53,901 bases of DNA. It comes from Acidobacteriota bacterium. GTDB lineage: Bacteria > Acidobacteriota > Terriglobia > Acidiferrales > UBA7541. Shown one piece after another: positions 16,714-25,627 of this stretch; the stretch's first letter is position 1; each line of letters starts with the position of its first letter. The notes under the pieces are model-generated. The model was not told the origin of the DNA and searched no databases. It worked only from the letters and a program-made list of their open reading frames with translations. The DNA lies in assembly GCA_021788095.1 (NCBI GenBank), contig JAJYLB010000027.1:1-53901 (forward strand), given 5' to 3'. The position numbers and the translations under genes are program-made.

Positions 16714-16749
16714 AAAGGTGTAAACGTAGAGCCGCGGCCTTCAGCGCGG
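16714..16749 (+). repeat. Dispersed GTAGAGCCGCGGCC repeat, copy 2
   Basis: A second copy in the same orientation, 151 bp after the first. Both copies lie between the amine dehydrogenase and the ATP-pyrophosphatase gene, in DNA with no coding signal. Confidence 0.75.
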
Positions 16750-17083
16750 CACGGCTGGCCCCGCGCCGGACAATGGTGGTATCACTTTCCGCTTGGAATC
16801 CCAAAGGCCCCTGGAACGTGCTTATCGAGGAGAAATATCACGGGAATTCGACCACACGCCACCCCCGCGCCGACGCCGGGGTAGCACAGGCCTCAGAGTC
16901 TGTGTGGCAACCCAGGCTTTACGAAAGGGCACGTCCCGAAGTTTCGGGATCAGCCGTGCCGAAAGTCCTTCCCCATCAACGCGGCTTTAGCCGCTGAGGG
17001 CTGCATCCGCCAGTTACCACACAGACTCTTCAGCCTCTGTCGCCTTTCCGACCGCACCCCTTCGCGTGCCAGCGCCGGGAATC

Positions 17084-17755
17084 CTATATCGCCACCAAAT
17101 CGGCGTAGACGAACCCGTCGCGCTCGACGATTTCCCCCGCCCGCACGCCTATAGCTGATGCGAACATCGGGCCGGCCGCAGCGAACGTATGAAACTCGCC
17201 ATACTCGCCGCAAGGATCCACACCCGGCGGCAAGCGATCGAGCAGCGCGGCATCGAATTTGCCGCCTGCGAATTCCCGGTTGAGCTTGCGAGGATCGACG
17301 CAAGCCAGCCACGCTTCCACGCCTCCGGCTACCATCTCGCGCGCCAGGCGCGGCGTATCGAGCTTCCACAGCGGGAAGACGGGTGTCATGGCGCAGCGTG
17401 CGAGCTGCTTCTCGCGGTACTCGCGAATGTCCTGAAGGAACAAGTCGCCGAAAACGACGTGCGTAACGCCCTCGTCCCGCGCGCGAGCCATTGCGGCGGC
17501 CATCGCTTGCTCGTAGACTTCGTTGGGACAGGGATACGGAATGGGAACCTTCACCAGCGGCAGGCCCGCGCGCTCGGCTTGGGCGTCGACCAGCGCTTCG
17601 CGCACGCCGTGCATGGCGACGCGATCGAAGGCGTGGTTGATCGTCGTGACGAGCGCCACCAATTCCAACTCACCCTGCTGCCGCGTCACGTGCAAGGCCC
17701 AGGCGCTATCCTTGCCGCTGCTCCAGGAAAGCCACGCTTTGGGGCGAGTAGCCAT
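17084..17755 (-). CDS. Dph6-like ATP-pyrophosphatase (diphthine-ammonia ligase family)
   Basis: Predicted 223 aa from ATG 17755; a longer in-frame extension upstream would overlap the divergent GH3 gene and is rejected. The PP-loop SSGKDS (residues 12-17) marks an N-type ATP-pyrophosphatase that adenylates a substrate. The C-terminal GEYGEFHTF motif and VVFGDLFLQDIREYRE resemble archaeal and eukaryotic diphthine-ammonia ligase and its bacterial relatives. Bacteria lack diphthamide, so the true substrate is unknown; B12-salvage and metabolite-amidation roles have been discussed for some relatives. Only 21 bp separate this start from the divergent gene at 17777, so each promoter would have to overlap the other gene unless the downstream start is used there. 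Confidence 0.8.
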   Translation of the reverse strand: MATRPKAWLSWSSGKDSAWALHVTRQQGELELVALVTTINHAFDRVAMHGVREALVDAQAERAGLPLVKVPIPYPCPNEVYEQAMAAAMARARDEGVTHVVFGDLFLQDIREYREKQLARCAMTPVFPLWKLDTPRLAREMVAGGVEAWLACVDPRKLNREFAGGKFDAALLDRLPPGVDPCGEYGEFHTFAAAGPMFASAIGVRAGEIVERDGFVYADLVAI

Positions 17756-17776
17756 TTCCGCCACACCGATTAAACC

Positions 17777-20674
17777 ATGAAGCGAGAACAAAAACGCTTG
17801 GGCGTAAGAGCCGCTTCCCCGAGGGTAGGGAAAAACCGCGGGCGAGGCCGAGGCCCCGACAGGACGCGTTCGGGCGAGCCGCCGCGCGCCGCCGTGGCCT
17901 GGGCGACCCGCCAATTAGCCCGTCTCACCCTTGACCAGAAGCTCGGCCAACTCGTCATGCTCACCGTTCCCACTCGCTTCCCTTCACCAGAAGACGCCGG
18001 CTGGCGCGAGCTGTGCCGCGCGGTAGCCGCGGGCGAGGCCGGCAGCGTGATGCTGGGCGCGCTCCGAGGGCCCGTCGGAATCGAGCTGCCGCGGGTCCAT
18101 GCCGCCGCGGCGCAAATCAACGCCCTACAGCGCCTGGCGCCAATACCTTTGCTCGTCGGCGCCGATTTCGAAACCGGCACCGCCATGCGCCTCTCCGAAG
18201 GCACTTCCCTACCCCATCCCATGGCTGTCGCGGCGACGGGAGACTCCCGCTACGCCTATGCCTGCGGCGCCATCACCGCGCGCGAGGCACGCGCCGCGGG
18301 CGTGAACTGGATTTTTGCGCCCCTGTGCGATGTGAACAACAATCCCGCCAATCCCATCATCAACACCCGCTCGTTTGGGGAGGATCCCCGGCGCGTTGCC
18401 GAATTCGCCGCCGAATTTCTTCGCGGCGTCGAAGATCACGGCGTGCTTGCCACGGCAAAGCATTTTCCCGGCCACGGCGATACCGACATCGATTCGCACA
18501 TCGGTTTGCCGGTGATCCACGGCGACCGCGCCCGTCTCGAGCGCATCGAGCTCGCTCCTTTCCGCGCCGCCATTCGCGCCAAGGTCAGCTCGGTCATGAC
18601 CGGCCATCTGCTGGTCCCCGCGCTCGAGCCGAATCCGGAATTGCCCGCGACGGTCTCCGCAAGGATCCTCGACCGCCTGCTGCGGCGCTCGATGGGGTTT
18701 CGCGGCATCATCGTCACCGATTCGCTCGATATGGCTGGTGTCACCCTCCTCTATCCCCCGAACCGGACGGCGCCGCTCGCTATCGAAGCTGGCGCTGATG
18801 TGCTCATCAACCCGCCGAGTCCCGCCGCCGCGCTCGATTCGCTCCGCCAAGCTGTCCGCGACCGGAGCTTGCCACTCGCCAAAATCGATGCCGCGGTACG
18901 CCGCGTCCTCCTGGCCAAGGCGCGGCTTGGACTCACGAAGCGGCCCCAGGCTGATCTCGATGGGCTGAGCCGCGTCTTCGCCACCGCGGAATTCTCCGAG
19001 CAGGCCCTCGACATCGCTTCCCGTGGCATCACCCTGCTGCGCGACGAGGATCGCCTGCTGCCGCTGGACGCCTCGAAGCCGATGCGCGCCCTGCTCTTGG
19101 CGATCTCCGCCGATCCCGAGCCCGTGCCCGGCGACGGTTTCGAAGACGAAATTCGCCATCGCCTGGATTCCCTCGTCGTGTCTCGTGCCGACACCCGCTT
19201 CGCCCTCGCACGGAACGTCGATTTGCCTCCCGCGGAAACGTACGACATCGCGATCGTCGCCCTCTACGTCCGCGTCTTCGACCGCAAAGGCGCACTCGGC
19301 CTGACCGAAGAGCAAGCCCACCTCGTGGACCGCGTGCTCGCGGCGGGAAAGCCGGTTGTCGTCGCTTGTTTTGGAAGTCCGTACCTCGTTGCGCGCTTCC
19401 CGCAAGCGCGGGCGTGGATAGCCGCCTTCAGCACTACGCCTGTAGCTGAAAGAGCGCTCGGCCGCGCCCTTTTCGGCCAGGGAGCCATCGCCGGCCGCCT
19501 TCCGGTTACCGTGCCCGGCGCGGCGCCCTCGGGCGCCGGCGTCCGCGCGGAAACCAATCCCATGACGCTCGCGACCGCAGGAAAGATCATGGAGCGAGCG
19601 CTCCGACCAGCTTTCGACTTGCTGGAGCTCGGGGTGGCCGATCGTGCGTTTCCTGGCGGCGTACTGGCTGTGGCCTACAAGAACCGTCTCGTGACGCAGG
19701 CCTTCGGCCGGTTCACTTACGGACCGAGGTCGCAGACCGTAACGCCCGATACGATTTACGATGTGGCTTCGCTGACCAAAGTCGTCGCGACCACTACCCT
19801 CGCGATGCAAATGGTGGAGGCAGGCGCGTTGCGACTCGATGCGCCTGCGGCGTTGTACTTGCCTCAGTGGCTGGCTGGTCCGCAACCCGAATGGCGCGGA
19901 AGAGTTACGCTGGGCGACTTACTGCGTCATAGCTCCGGCTTGCCGGCGCATCGCAAGTACTACCAGGAAACAGAAGGATACGAAGCCATCCTTGCCCGCG
20001 TGATGGCCGAGCCGCTCGTCTACGAGCCAGGCGCCAAAATCCTCTATTCCGATCTCGGCTTCATTCTGCTGGGCGAAATCGTGAGGCAGGTTTCCGGCTC
20101 CCCACTCGATCGGCTGGCTCACAAGCAGATTTTCCAGCCGCTGGGGATGACGGCGACTTCGTTTTCTCCTCCGCGCCGGCTCCGAACCCGCATCGCTCCT
20201 ACCGAAACGGACACCCAGTGGCGCCAGCGCCAGATTTGCGGCGAAGTCCACGACCAGAATGCCTCGGCCATGGGCGGAGTCGCCGCCCATGCCGGGCTCT
20301 TCTCGACTGCCGGCGATTTGGCCGCTTTCTGCCAAATGCTCCTCGACGGCGGCATCTACGCGCACCGGCGCCTGCTCGCGCGTGCCACGATCCGGCAATT
20401 CACCGCGCGGCAGACGATTGGCGACGCCGCCTACGGGCTCGGCTGGGATGTGCCCACAGGCAAATCCTCGAGCGGCCACTTCTTTTCCCCGGCAAGTTTC
20501 GGCCACACGGGCTTCACGGGCACGTCGCTATGGATCGATCCGGAAAAGGAGCTGTCCGTCGTTTTGCTCACCAACCGCGTTTTCCCCTCGGCGGAAAACG
20601 ATCGCATCCGCCGGGTGCGCCCCGCCCTCCACGACGCCGTAGTCCGCGCCCTCGGCCTCGCCCCCCGCGCCTGA
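17777..20674 (+). CDS. GH3 beta-N-acetylhexosaminidase (NagZ-like) fused to a serine beta-lactamase-like domain
   Basis: Predicted 965-aa two-domain protein. Residues about 50-400 are glycoside hydrolase family 3 of NagZ type. KHFPGHGDTDIDSHIG near residue 227 carries the His/Asp acid-base motif, and VTDSLDM near 313 carries the nucleophile Asp. A second GH3-associated alpha/beta domain follows to about 600. Residues about 605-965 form a class-C beta-lactamase/penicillin-binding fold: SLTK near 665 (Ser-x-x-Lys), YSD near 755 and HTG near 912. The likely role is removal of N-acetylglucosamine from muropeptides plus a peptidase or esterase activity. No clear signal peptide is seen from ATG 17777; the basic first 40 residues are poorly typical, and GTG 17894 is an alternative start. 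murQ and murA lie downstream beyond an intervening island. Confidence 0.9.
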   Translation: MKREQKRLGVRAASPRVGKNRGRGRGPDRTRSGEPPRAAVAWATRQLARLTLDQKLGQLVMLTVPTRFPSPEDAGWRELCRAVAAGEAGSVMLGALRGPVGIELPRVHAAAAQINALQRLAPIPLLVGADFETGTAMRLSEGTSLPHPMAVAATGDSRYAYACGAITAREARAAGVNWIFAPLCDVNNNPANPIINTRSFGEDPRRVAEFAAEFLRGVEDHGVLATAKHFPGHGDTDIDSHIGLPVIHGDRARLERIELAPFRAAIRAKVSSVMTGHLLVPALEPNPELPATVSARILDRLLRRSMGFRGIIVTDSLDMAGVTLLYPPNRTAPLAIEAGADVLINPPSPAAALDSLRQAVRDRSLPLAKIDAAVRRVLLAKARLGLTKRPQADLDGLSRVFATAEFSEQALDIASRGITLLRDEDRLLPLDASKPMRALLLAISADPEPVPGDGFEDEIRHRLDSLVVSRADTRFALARNVDLPPAETYDIAIVALYVRVFDRKGALGLTEEQAHLVDRVLAAGKPVVVACFGSPYLVARFPQARAWIAAFSTTPVAERALGRALFGQGAIAGRLPVTVPGAAPSGAGVRAETNPMTLATAGKIMERALRPAFDLLELGVADRAFPGGVLAVAYKNRLVTQAFGRFTYGPRSQTVTPDTIYDVASLTKVVATTTLAMQMVEAGALRLDAPAALYLPQWLAGPQPEWRGRVTLGDLLRHSSGLPAHRKYYQETEGYEAILARVMAEPLVYEPGAKILYSDLGFILLGEIVRQVSGSPLDRLAHKQIFQPLGMTATSFSPPRRLRTRIAPTETDTQWRQRQICGEVHDQNASAMGGVAAHAGLFSTAGDLAAFCQMLLDGGIYAHRRLLARATIRQFTARQTIGDAAYGLGWDVPTGKSSSGHFFSPASFGHTGFTGTSLWIDPEKELSVVLLTNRVFPSAENDRIRRVRPALHDAVVRALGLAPRA

Positions 20675-20697
20675 CAAACGTAAAGATTCACCACGGA

Positions 20698-20873
20698 GAT
20701 TCACCACGGAGTGCACGGAGTTCCACGGAGAAGACTGGGGAGCAAGGAGAATCAACATCACCCTACCTGTTGCCGTCCCCCGGCGCAGAATCCACCGGCT
20801 GGCTCTGTAATCGCGGAGCAGCTCTGATTCCTCCGTGCTCCCTCCGTGGACCTCCGTGGTAAATTCCGCCCGC
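20698..20873 (+). repeat. CACGGAG-type composite repeat, copy 1
   Basis: A 176-bp element homologous along its length to 24521-24691 in the same orientation. It starts with GATTCACCACGGAG and ends with the inverted theme CTCCGTGG...CCTCCGTGGT, so the ends are imperfect inverted repeats. An extra partial start unit lies at 20685. Related units are at 40051-40186 and 53463-53772. It is non-coding and immediately follows the GH3 fusion gene. Confidence 0.8.
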
Positions 20874-20912
20874 TGCCGCGGGCGTGCGCGGCGGATGCGG
20901 GCAGAAGGTCGG

Positions 20913-23350
20913 CTACTCGTGACGGAGCGCGATGCTGGGTTCGATACGTGCCGCGCGGCGTGCGGGGATCCACGATGCGGCTAGTGTAACGGAAGTCAGA
21001 AGCAGCGCAACGGCGGTGAACGTCCACGGGTCTGCCGGGCCGACGCCAAAGAGCATCCCGCGTACCAGCCGCACAACCGGCCAGGCGACTGCTCCGCCAA
21101 CGGCTACGCTCACCAAAGACAGCCACAGCCCTTCCCGAAGTACCATCCCACGAATTTCGCCGGGCTGAGCGCCGAGCGCCATGCGGATGCCAATTTCCCG
21201 CGTCCGGCGGACCACGGAGTGGGCGGCAACTCCAAAGACCCCGAGGCAGGCCAAACCGAGTGCCAAGATCGCGCAAAGGGCAGCGCCGATAGCCAGCCCG
21301 TGCTCTTCGGCCAGCGTTTCGTCGATCTGGAGAAGCATAGTGCGAGCGTCGTAGACGACTAGGCTCGCGTTCACGGAGCGGACGGTCCGCTCTATAAGGG
21401 CTGCGAGCCCCGACGGGCCGGCCGTCGTGCGTACGTGCAGAACGAGGGTCCCGCCAGAATCCTCCGCGCCGAGCAACTGGAAGATCGCGGGGCGAGCCTT
21501 TTCCCGCAAGTTCCAATACTTGGCGTCCCTGACCACCCCGACGACCTCGTACTTACCCTCGGAACCCGAGCCTTCATCCCCGAAACGCCCTCCAATCGGG
21601 TCCCTTCCCGGGAAAAACTTCCGAGCGAACGCCTCGTTGACGATGGCGAAACGAGTGGAATCGGCGCTGTCCCCCGGCCGAAAGTCTCGGCCGAGGAGGA
21701 ACGGAATCCCATAGTCGCGAAGAATCCTGGACTCACACTGTTGAATGCGACCATATGGTTCTCTGCTTGCCCGTAGGAGAACCCCTCCACCCAGATGTCC
21801 TTCTGCACTCCCGCCCGGCCGAAGAGCGGGCTCAGCGCCAGCGCTGCCGACCGGACACTTGGCAGCGCGCGCACGCGCCGAAGCAATGCATCCTCCATTC
21901 TGCTCGCCGCACTTCCCTGGAGGTCTGCGTCGCTCGAATCGATATTGAAGAGGAGCAGGTGGCTGCTGCGGAAGCCGGGGTTCACCGTACCCAGGTTATA
22001 AAGCGTTCGCGCTAGCAGGCCCGCCCCGGCGAGCAGCGCCATCGAGGAGGCAAGCTGCGCGGCCAGCAGCCCCCGCGCCCATCTCTGTCCTGTCGAGCGG
22101 GGCCCGGCATCCGCTCCTCCGATGAGCGGCCGCTGCTTTCGGGCGCGAGTGACGAGCCAGGCCGGAAACCCGCTTGCCAGCACAACGGTCAGCGCACAGG
22201 CCGCTGCCGCGAAGGCGAAAACGCCGGAATCGAGCGGGAACCCCACATCTGCTGGCGACTCCAAGGGGAGCAAGCCGATAAGCAGCTTAGAAGCGCCAAA
22301 GGCAACGAGGATCCCGAACAGCCCCCCTGCCGCGCTCAACAGCACGCCTTCCGTCATCAATTGCCTCATCACCCGCCATCGGCTGGCGCCCAGCGCCATG
22401 CGGATTTTCAGTTCCGTTACGCGCCCGGCTTGCCGAGCGAGTTGGAAGCCAGCCAGATTCGTGCAGGCGACCAGCAGAAGAACGCTCACGGAAACCATGA
22501 GGATTGGCAGGACCTCCGAAAGTTCCAAGCTCATTCCCCAATCGCCCACCCCCGCGGGGATCAACCCCACCTTGAGTCCCCGCGTTTCGCGCCGTTCTCT
22601 GGCCGGCCACTTCTCCATTTCGCCGCTCATGCCGGCGAGGGAACTCTGCAACGTAATTCCCAGTTCAGCTAGTGCCGACGCCTGAGTGACGTTTGGCTTT
22701 AGCCGGCCCACGCAATAAACAGAGCCCGGGGTCGGCATGCTTCGAAGCGGAACTGTCACGTCGGGAGTCCAGAGGCGGCTGAGGCCGAAAAACGATGGCG
22801 GTGTGATGCCGACCACCGTGAAGGCCACGCCCTCCAGGTAAACCGTCTGGCCTAACGCTGAACCGCTGCCCCCGAAGCGGCTCTGCCAAAAGCTGTAGCT
22901 GAGCGCCGCGACGCGAGGCACTGAGGCCTGGTCGTCGCCAGGCTCGATCAGCCGACCAAGAAAAGGTCTCACACCCAGAACGGAGTAGAAGGAGCCGGAA
23001 ACCAGCAGGGTGTGGGCACGCGCCGAGCGCCTACCCCACTGCATGTTCGAAGTTCGTTCCGCGTAGACGAACATGCCGGAGAAGCTGCGGCGATCTTCAA
23101 CGAGCGGCCGGAATTCGGGGTAGTCGAGGTTGGAGGATTCCGAGCCCGAGGGCCACAACAGAGTCATCTGCACGAGACCGCGGGGATTCTTGACGGGCAA
23201 GGGCTCAAGCGCGGCTTGGTCTACCAAGCCGAAAACAGCCGTACTCGCTCCGATGCCCAGGGCAAGCGTCAGGATGGCGACAGCGGTGAGTCCGGGACTC
23301 CCCGAAAGAAGGCGTAAGCCGTAGCGCGCGTCGTACCAGAATGATCGCAC
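20913..23350 (-). pseudogene. ADOP-family ABC permease (MacB/FtsX-like), frameshifted
   Basis: The reading frame starts at GTG 23350 with the signature of acidobacterial orphan permeases (DARYGLRLLSGSPGLTAVAI, then TLALGIGAST), followed by a MacB periplasmic core domain, an FtsX permease block with several membrane helices (ILMVSVSVLLLVACTNLAG; MALGASRWRVMRQ) and a second periplasmic domain. After SPGFFATMG near 21708 one base appears to be missing. The expected continuation (IPFLLGRDFRPGDS, then FAIVNEAFARK) is in the next frame, which runs to the stop at 20913 with the second FtsX block (RTREIGIRMALGAQPGEI). With one base restored the protein would be about 812 aa, normal for the family. 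It is either a true pseudogene or an assembly error. No ATPase gene is adjacent, as usual for ADOPs. Confidence 0.85.
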
Positions 23351-23464
23351 GGTTAGAGCGTATCGGCTGGGGTCGTGTTGCCAGCGCGAGTATAACGCCG
23401 GCCGAGTCGGCCGCGCCTAGAGCCTCCCCGCCCGGGCGACTGGTGTAGTCTTGTGCCAGCCGCC

Positions 23465-24442
23465 ATGTTCAAGCGCATACCAGCATCGCGTCTTGCCCCC
23501 AGTCCACGGTTTCTCTTTTCGCTGTTGTGTTGCAGCACGCTTGCGTTAATTGGCGGAGCACCCGCGACGGCTCAGACGACAAAGGCATCTGTAGCCTCAG
23601 CCTCGCTCCCGGCCACGCCGCTCTCACAGTGGACACGCGACCTCGGCTACCAAAAAGCGCAAGTCTATCCGTTACGCCTCTCTGGACTGGGCTGCCCCCT
23701 CGTTGACGTGAGTGTTTCCGGAGTGACGGTCCCCCTGATGCTCGATCCGGGAACGGCCAGAGGGTTCGTCGTCACTAACAGCGCCCCCTCGATTCCCCAT
23801 CAGGTTTTGCGGCGCGAGGAACAGCTCAACCCTGATGGCAGCTATCGTGGCGAATCCTATCTCATTCGCGTGGAAACCCTGTCGGTCTTAGGCGAAGCCT
23901 TTAAGAACGTCGAGGGGTCTCTCGCCGACTGGCGAACGTTTTCTTCTGAGCCGTTTAACGGCACCGTGGGGCTCGACTTCTTTCTGAATCGTCGCCTGAC
24001 TCTGGACTACCGCTCCCGGAGGGTTGCCGCGGCATCCTCGCCCCTCCCGAAGCACCTGGATCCGAGTCGTTACGTCTCCCTGGCGCTTCTCGCTCCGCCG
24101 AGGACGCAGGGTCATGTCCTCTATGTGCGAGCCAAGGTGAATGGACGCGAGGCCATCGTCTACTTGGATATGGGCTACAACGTTTCCTTCATTTCTCCCG
24201 ACTTTAGCGCGAGATTGCCTCGCGTCGACCACGCTGGTAAATTCACGGTCTTTCGCGAAGATGTACCCGTGGAACTCGGCGGCCAAAAGTTCGTACTCAA
24301 CGATCTCCGCGAGGCTCCTATCAACCGCGGCGGTGGTTTCAGCCTTCCGGTCGCCCTGGAGCTTGGGAGCGATGTGCTGTCGCACTTTGTAATCACGATT
24401 GACCTCCGCTCGAAGAGCCTCATCCTTGCGCGAGCCGAGTAG
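23465..24442 (+). CDS. Secreted aspartic-protease-like protein with degenerate active sites
   Basis: Predicted 325 aa from ATG 23465; GTG 23453 would add four residues, and neither has a strong ribosome site. Residues about 1-37 form a signal peptide (FLFSLLCCSTLALIGG, cleavage near ATAQ). Two similar beta-rich halves follow. Each contains a retropepsin-like hydrophobic-hydrophobic-Asp-x-Gly site: VPLMLDPG with Asp94, and AIVYLDMG with Asp235. In active enzymes the middle residue is Ser or Thr, so Pro and Met here make catalysis doubtful. GTVGLDFF and ELGSDVL resemble the second-motif Gly-x-Asp/strand regions. It diverges from the broken permease and lies in the same repeat-bounded island. 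The function is unknown; a binding or remnant protease role is possible. Confidence 0.65.
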   Translation: MFKRIPASRLAPSPRFLFSLLCCSTLALIGGAPATAQTTKASVASASLPATPLSQWTRDLGYQKAQVYPLRLSGLGCPLVDVSVSGVTVPLMLDPGTARGFVVTNSAPSIPHQVLRREEQLNPDGSYRGESYLIRVETLSVLGEAFKNVEGSLADWRTFSSEPFNGTVGLDFFLNRRLTLDYRSRRVAAASSPLPKHLDPSRYVSLALLAPPRTQGHVLYVRAKVNGREAIVYLDMGYNVSFISPDFSARLPRVDHAGKFTVFREDVPVELGGQKFVLNDLREAPINRGGGFSLPVALELGSDVLSHFVITIDLRSKSLILARAE

Positions 24443-24520
24443 CGGCGCGGGAGAGTCGATATCGTTTGGCGGTCCTCCGTGGCACTCAGGTCGCAATCGG
24501 CCGCGCCTGACGGGACATGG

Positions 24521-24691
24521 GATTCACCACGGAGCGCACGGAGTTCCACGGAGAAGACTGAGAGCCGAGGGCAATATCACTTCACCGGCTTCCGTCTTCC
24601 GCCGCGGGATCCACAGGCTCGCTCTGTAACCTCTCATCAGCCCCGATTCCTCCGTGGACCTCTGTGGACCTCCGTGGTTAGTACTGCCCGC
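24521..24691 (+). repeat. CACGGAG-type composite repeat, copy 2
   Basis: A 171-bp direct repeat of 20698-20873, sharing both ends and many internal blocks (CACGGAGTTCCACGGAGAAG, GATTCCTCCGTG, GGACCTCCGTGG). With copy 1 it brackets a 3.6-kb island holding the broken permease and the aspartic-protease-like gene. Copy 2 ends 36 bases before murQ. Confidence 0.8.
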
Positions 24692-24727
24692 CGGCGCGCG
24701 GCGAAGGACACGCTATAATCCCACCTC

Positions 24728-25627
24728 ATGACGATGACCCCGAAAAGCGAGCGAACGAATCCGCGCAGCCGCGGCTTGGACACGAAGACCGCCCTCCAGA
24801 TCCTGCGGCTCATGAACGCGGAGGACCGGCGTGTACCCGCGGCGGTTGGCAAGGCGATTCCCGCAATCGCCCGCGCGGTGGACGCGATTGTCGCGGCCTT
24901 CGAGCGCGGTGGCCGGCTGATTTACGTTGGCGCGGGAACCAGCGGGCGGCTGGGCGCGCTCGATGCATCCGAATGCGCGCCCACGTTTGGGGTTTCGCCC
25001 GCCGAGATCCGCGCGGTGATCGCGGGTGGCCGGCGCGCGCTCGATCGCGCCGTCGAAGGAGCCGAGGATTCGGCGCCGCGAGGGGCGAAGGACATCGCCG
25101 CGCTTCGGGTCGGCTCGAAAGACGTTGTCGTGGGGCTGGCGGCGAGCGGCGCGACCACTTACGTCGGCGGCGCGCTGAGTGAGGCGCGGCGCCGGGGAGC
25201 CAAGACGGTGCTGGTGACCACATCGCCACATCCGGCGCTCGGCAAGCTGGCGAATTTTTGCATCGTCGCCAACGTGGGGCCGGAAATCGTGGCGGGATCG
25301 ACGCGGCTCAAGGCGGGCACCGCGCAGAAACTCGCGCTCAATATGCTGAGCACGGCCGCGATGGCGCGGCTGGGGCGCGTGTACGACAACCGGATGGTCT
25401 ACCTCTCGCTTACTAACCGGAAGCTGCGCCGCCGCGGGTTGCGCTTGCTGGCGGAAACGGCTAGTGTCAGCGAAGCGGCGGCGCGGCGCGCTCTCGCTCG
25501 CGCCAAGAACGACTTGCCCGTCGCGCTCGTCATGCTCGAAGCGAACGTGGATCGGAACGAAGCCCAGCGGCGGCTCGCCCTTACGAAGGGACACGTGCGG
25601 CGCGCCATTCGGATGCGCCGTGGATAA
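24728..25627 (+). CDS. murQ: N-acetylmuramic acid 6-phosphate etherase
   Basis: Predicted 299 aa, the normal size for MurQ, which cleaves the lactyl ether of MurNAc-6-phosphate to give GlcNAc-6-phosphate and D-lactate in cytoplasmic peptidoglycan recycling. The SIS-domain motif [20 protein letters not shown] (67-86) includes the catalytic Glu82, equivalent to Glu83 of the E. coli enzyme. [20 protein letters not shown] and [15 protein letters not shown] are diagnostic. A C-terminal HTH/UBA-like region ([12 protein letters not shown]) is present. ATG 24728 and ATG 24734 are both possible. The stop overlaps the murA start by eight bases, so the two are co-translated. The GH3 fusion upstream supplies the preceding step of the same recycling route. 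Confidence 0.95.
   Translation: MTMTPKSERTNPRSRGLDTKTALQILRLMNAEDRRVPAAVGKAIPAIARAVDAIVAAFERGGRLIYVGAGTSGRLGALDASECAPTFGVSPAEIRAVIAGGRRALDRAVEGAEDSAPRGAKDIAALRVGSKDVVVGLAASGATTYVGGALSEARRRGAKTVLVTTSPHPALGKLANFCIVANVGPEIVAGSTRLKAGTAQKLALNMLSTAAMARLGRVYDNRMVYLSLTNRKLRRRGLRLLAETASVSEAAARRALARAKNDLPVALVMLEANVDRNEAQRRLALTKGHVRRAIRMRRG

Larger units (their letters stand above)
16503..17083. other. 581-bp repeat-rich intergenic region
   Basis: No convincing gene. Two copies of a repeat with the core GTAGAGCCGCGGCCTTCAGC lie at 16563-16599 and 16714-16749; further copies are at 47081-47116 and, inverted, at 28922-28957. A CACAGGC..TCTGTGTGGCAAC repeat lies at 16883-16913 and its inverted relative at 17020-17045. 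A hairpin CCCGAA/TTCGGG lies near 16927-16940. The 105-codon open frame here runs through the repeats and is rejected. The stretch 16770-16860 is not part of any repeat seen in this window and may be a relic, but I cannot identify it. Confidence 0.55.

Noticed and set aside
16680..16997. 105-codon open frame between the amine dehydrogenase and the ATP-pyrophosphatase gene
   Set aside because: Runs through two dispersed repeats; no ribosome site or domain.
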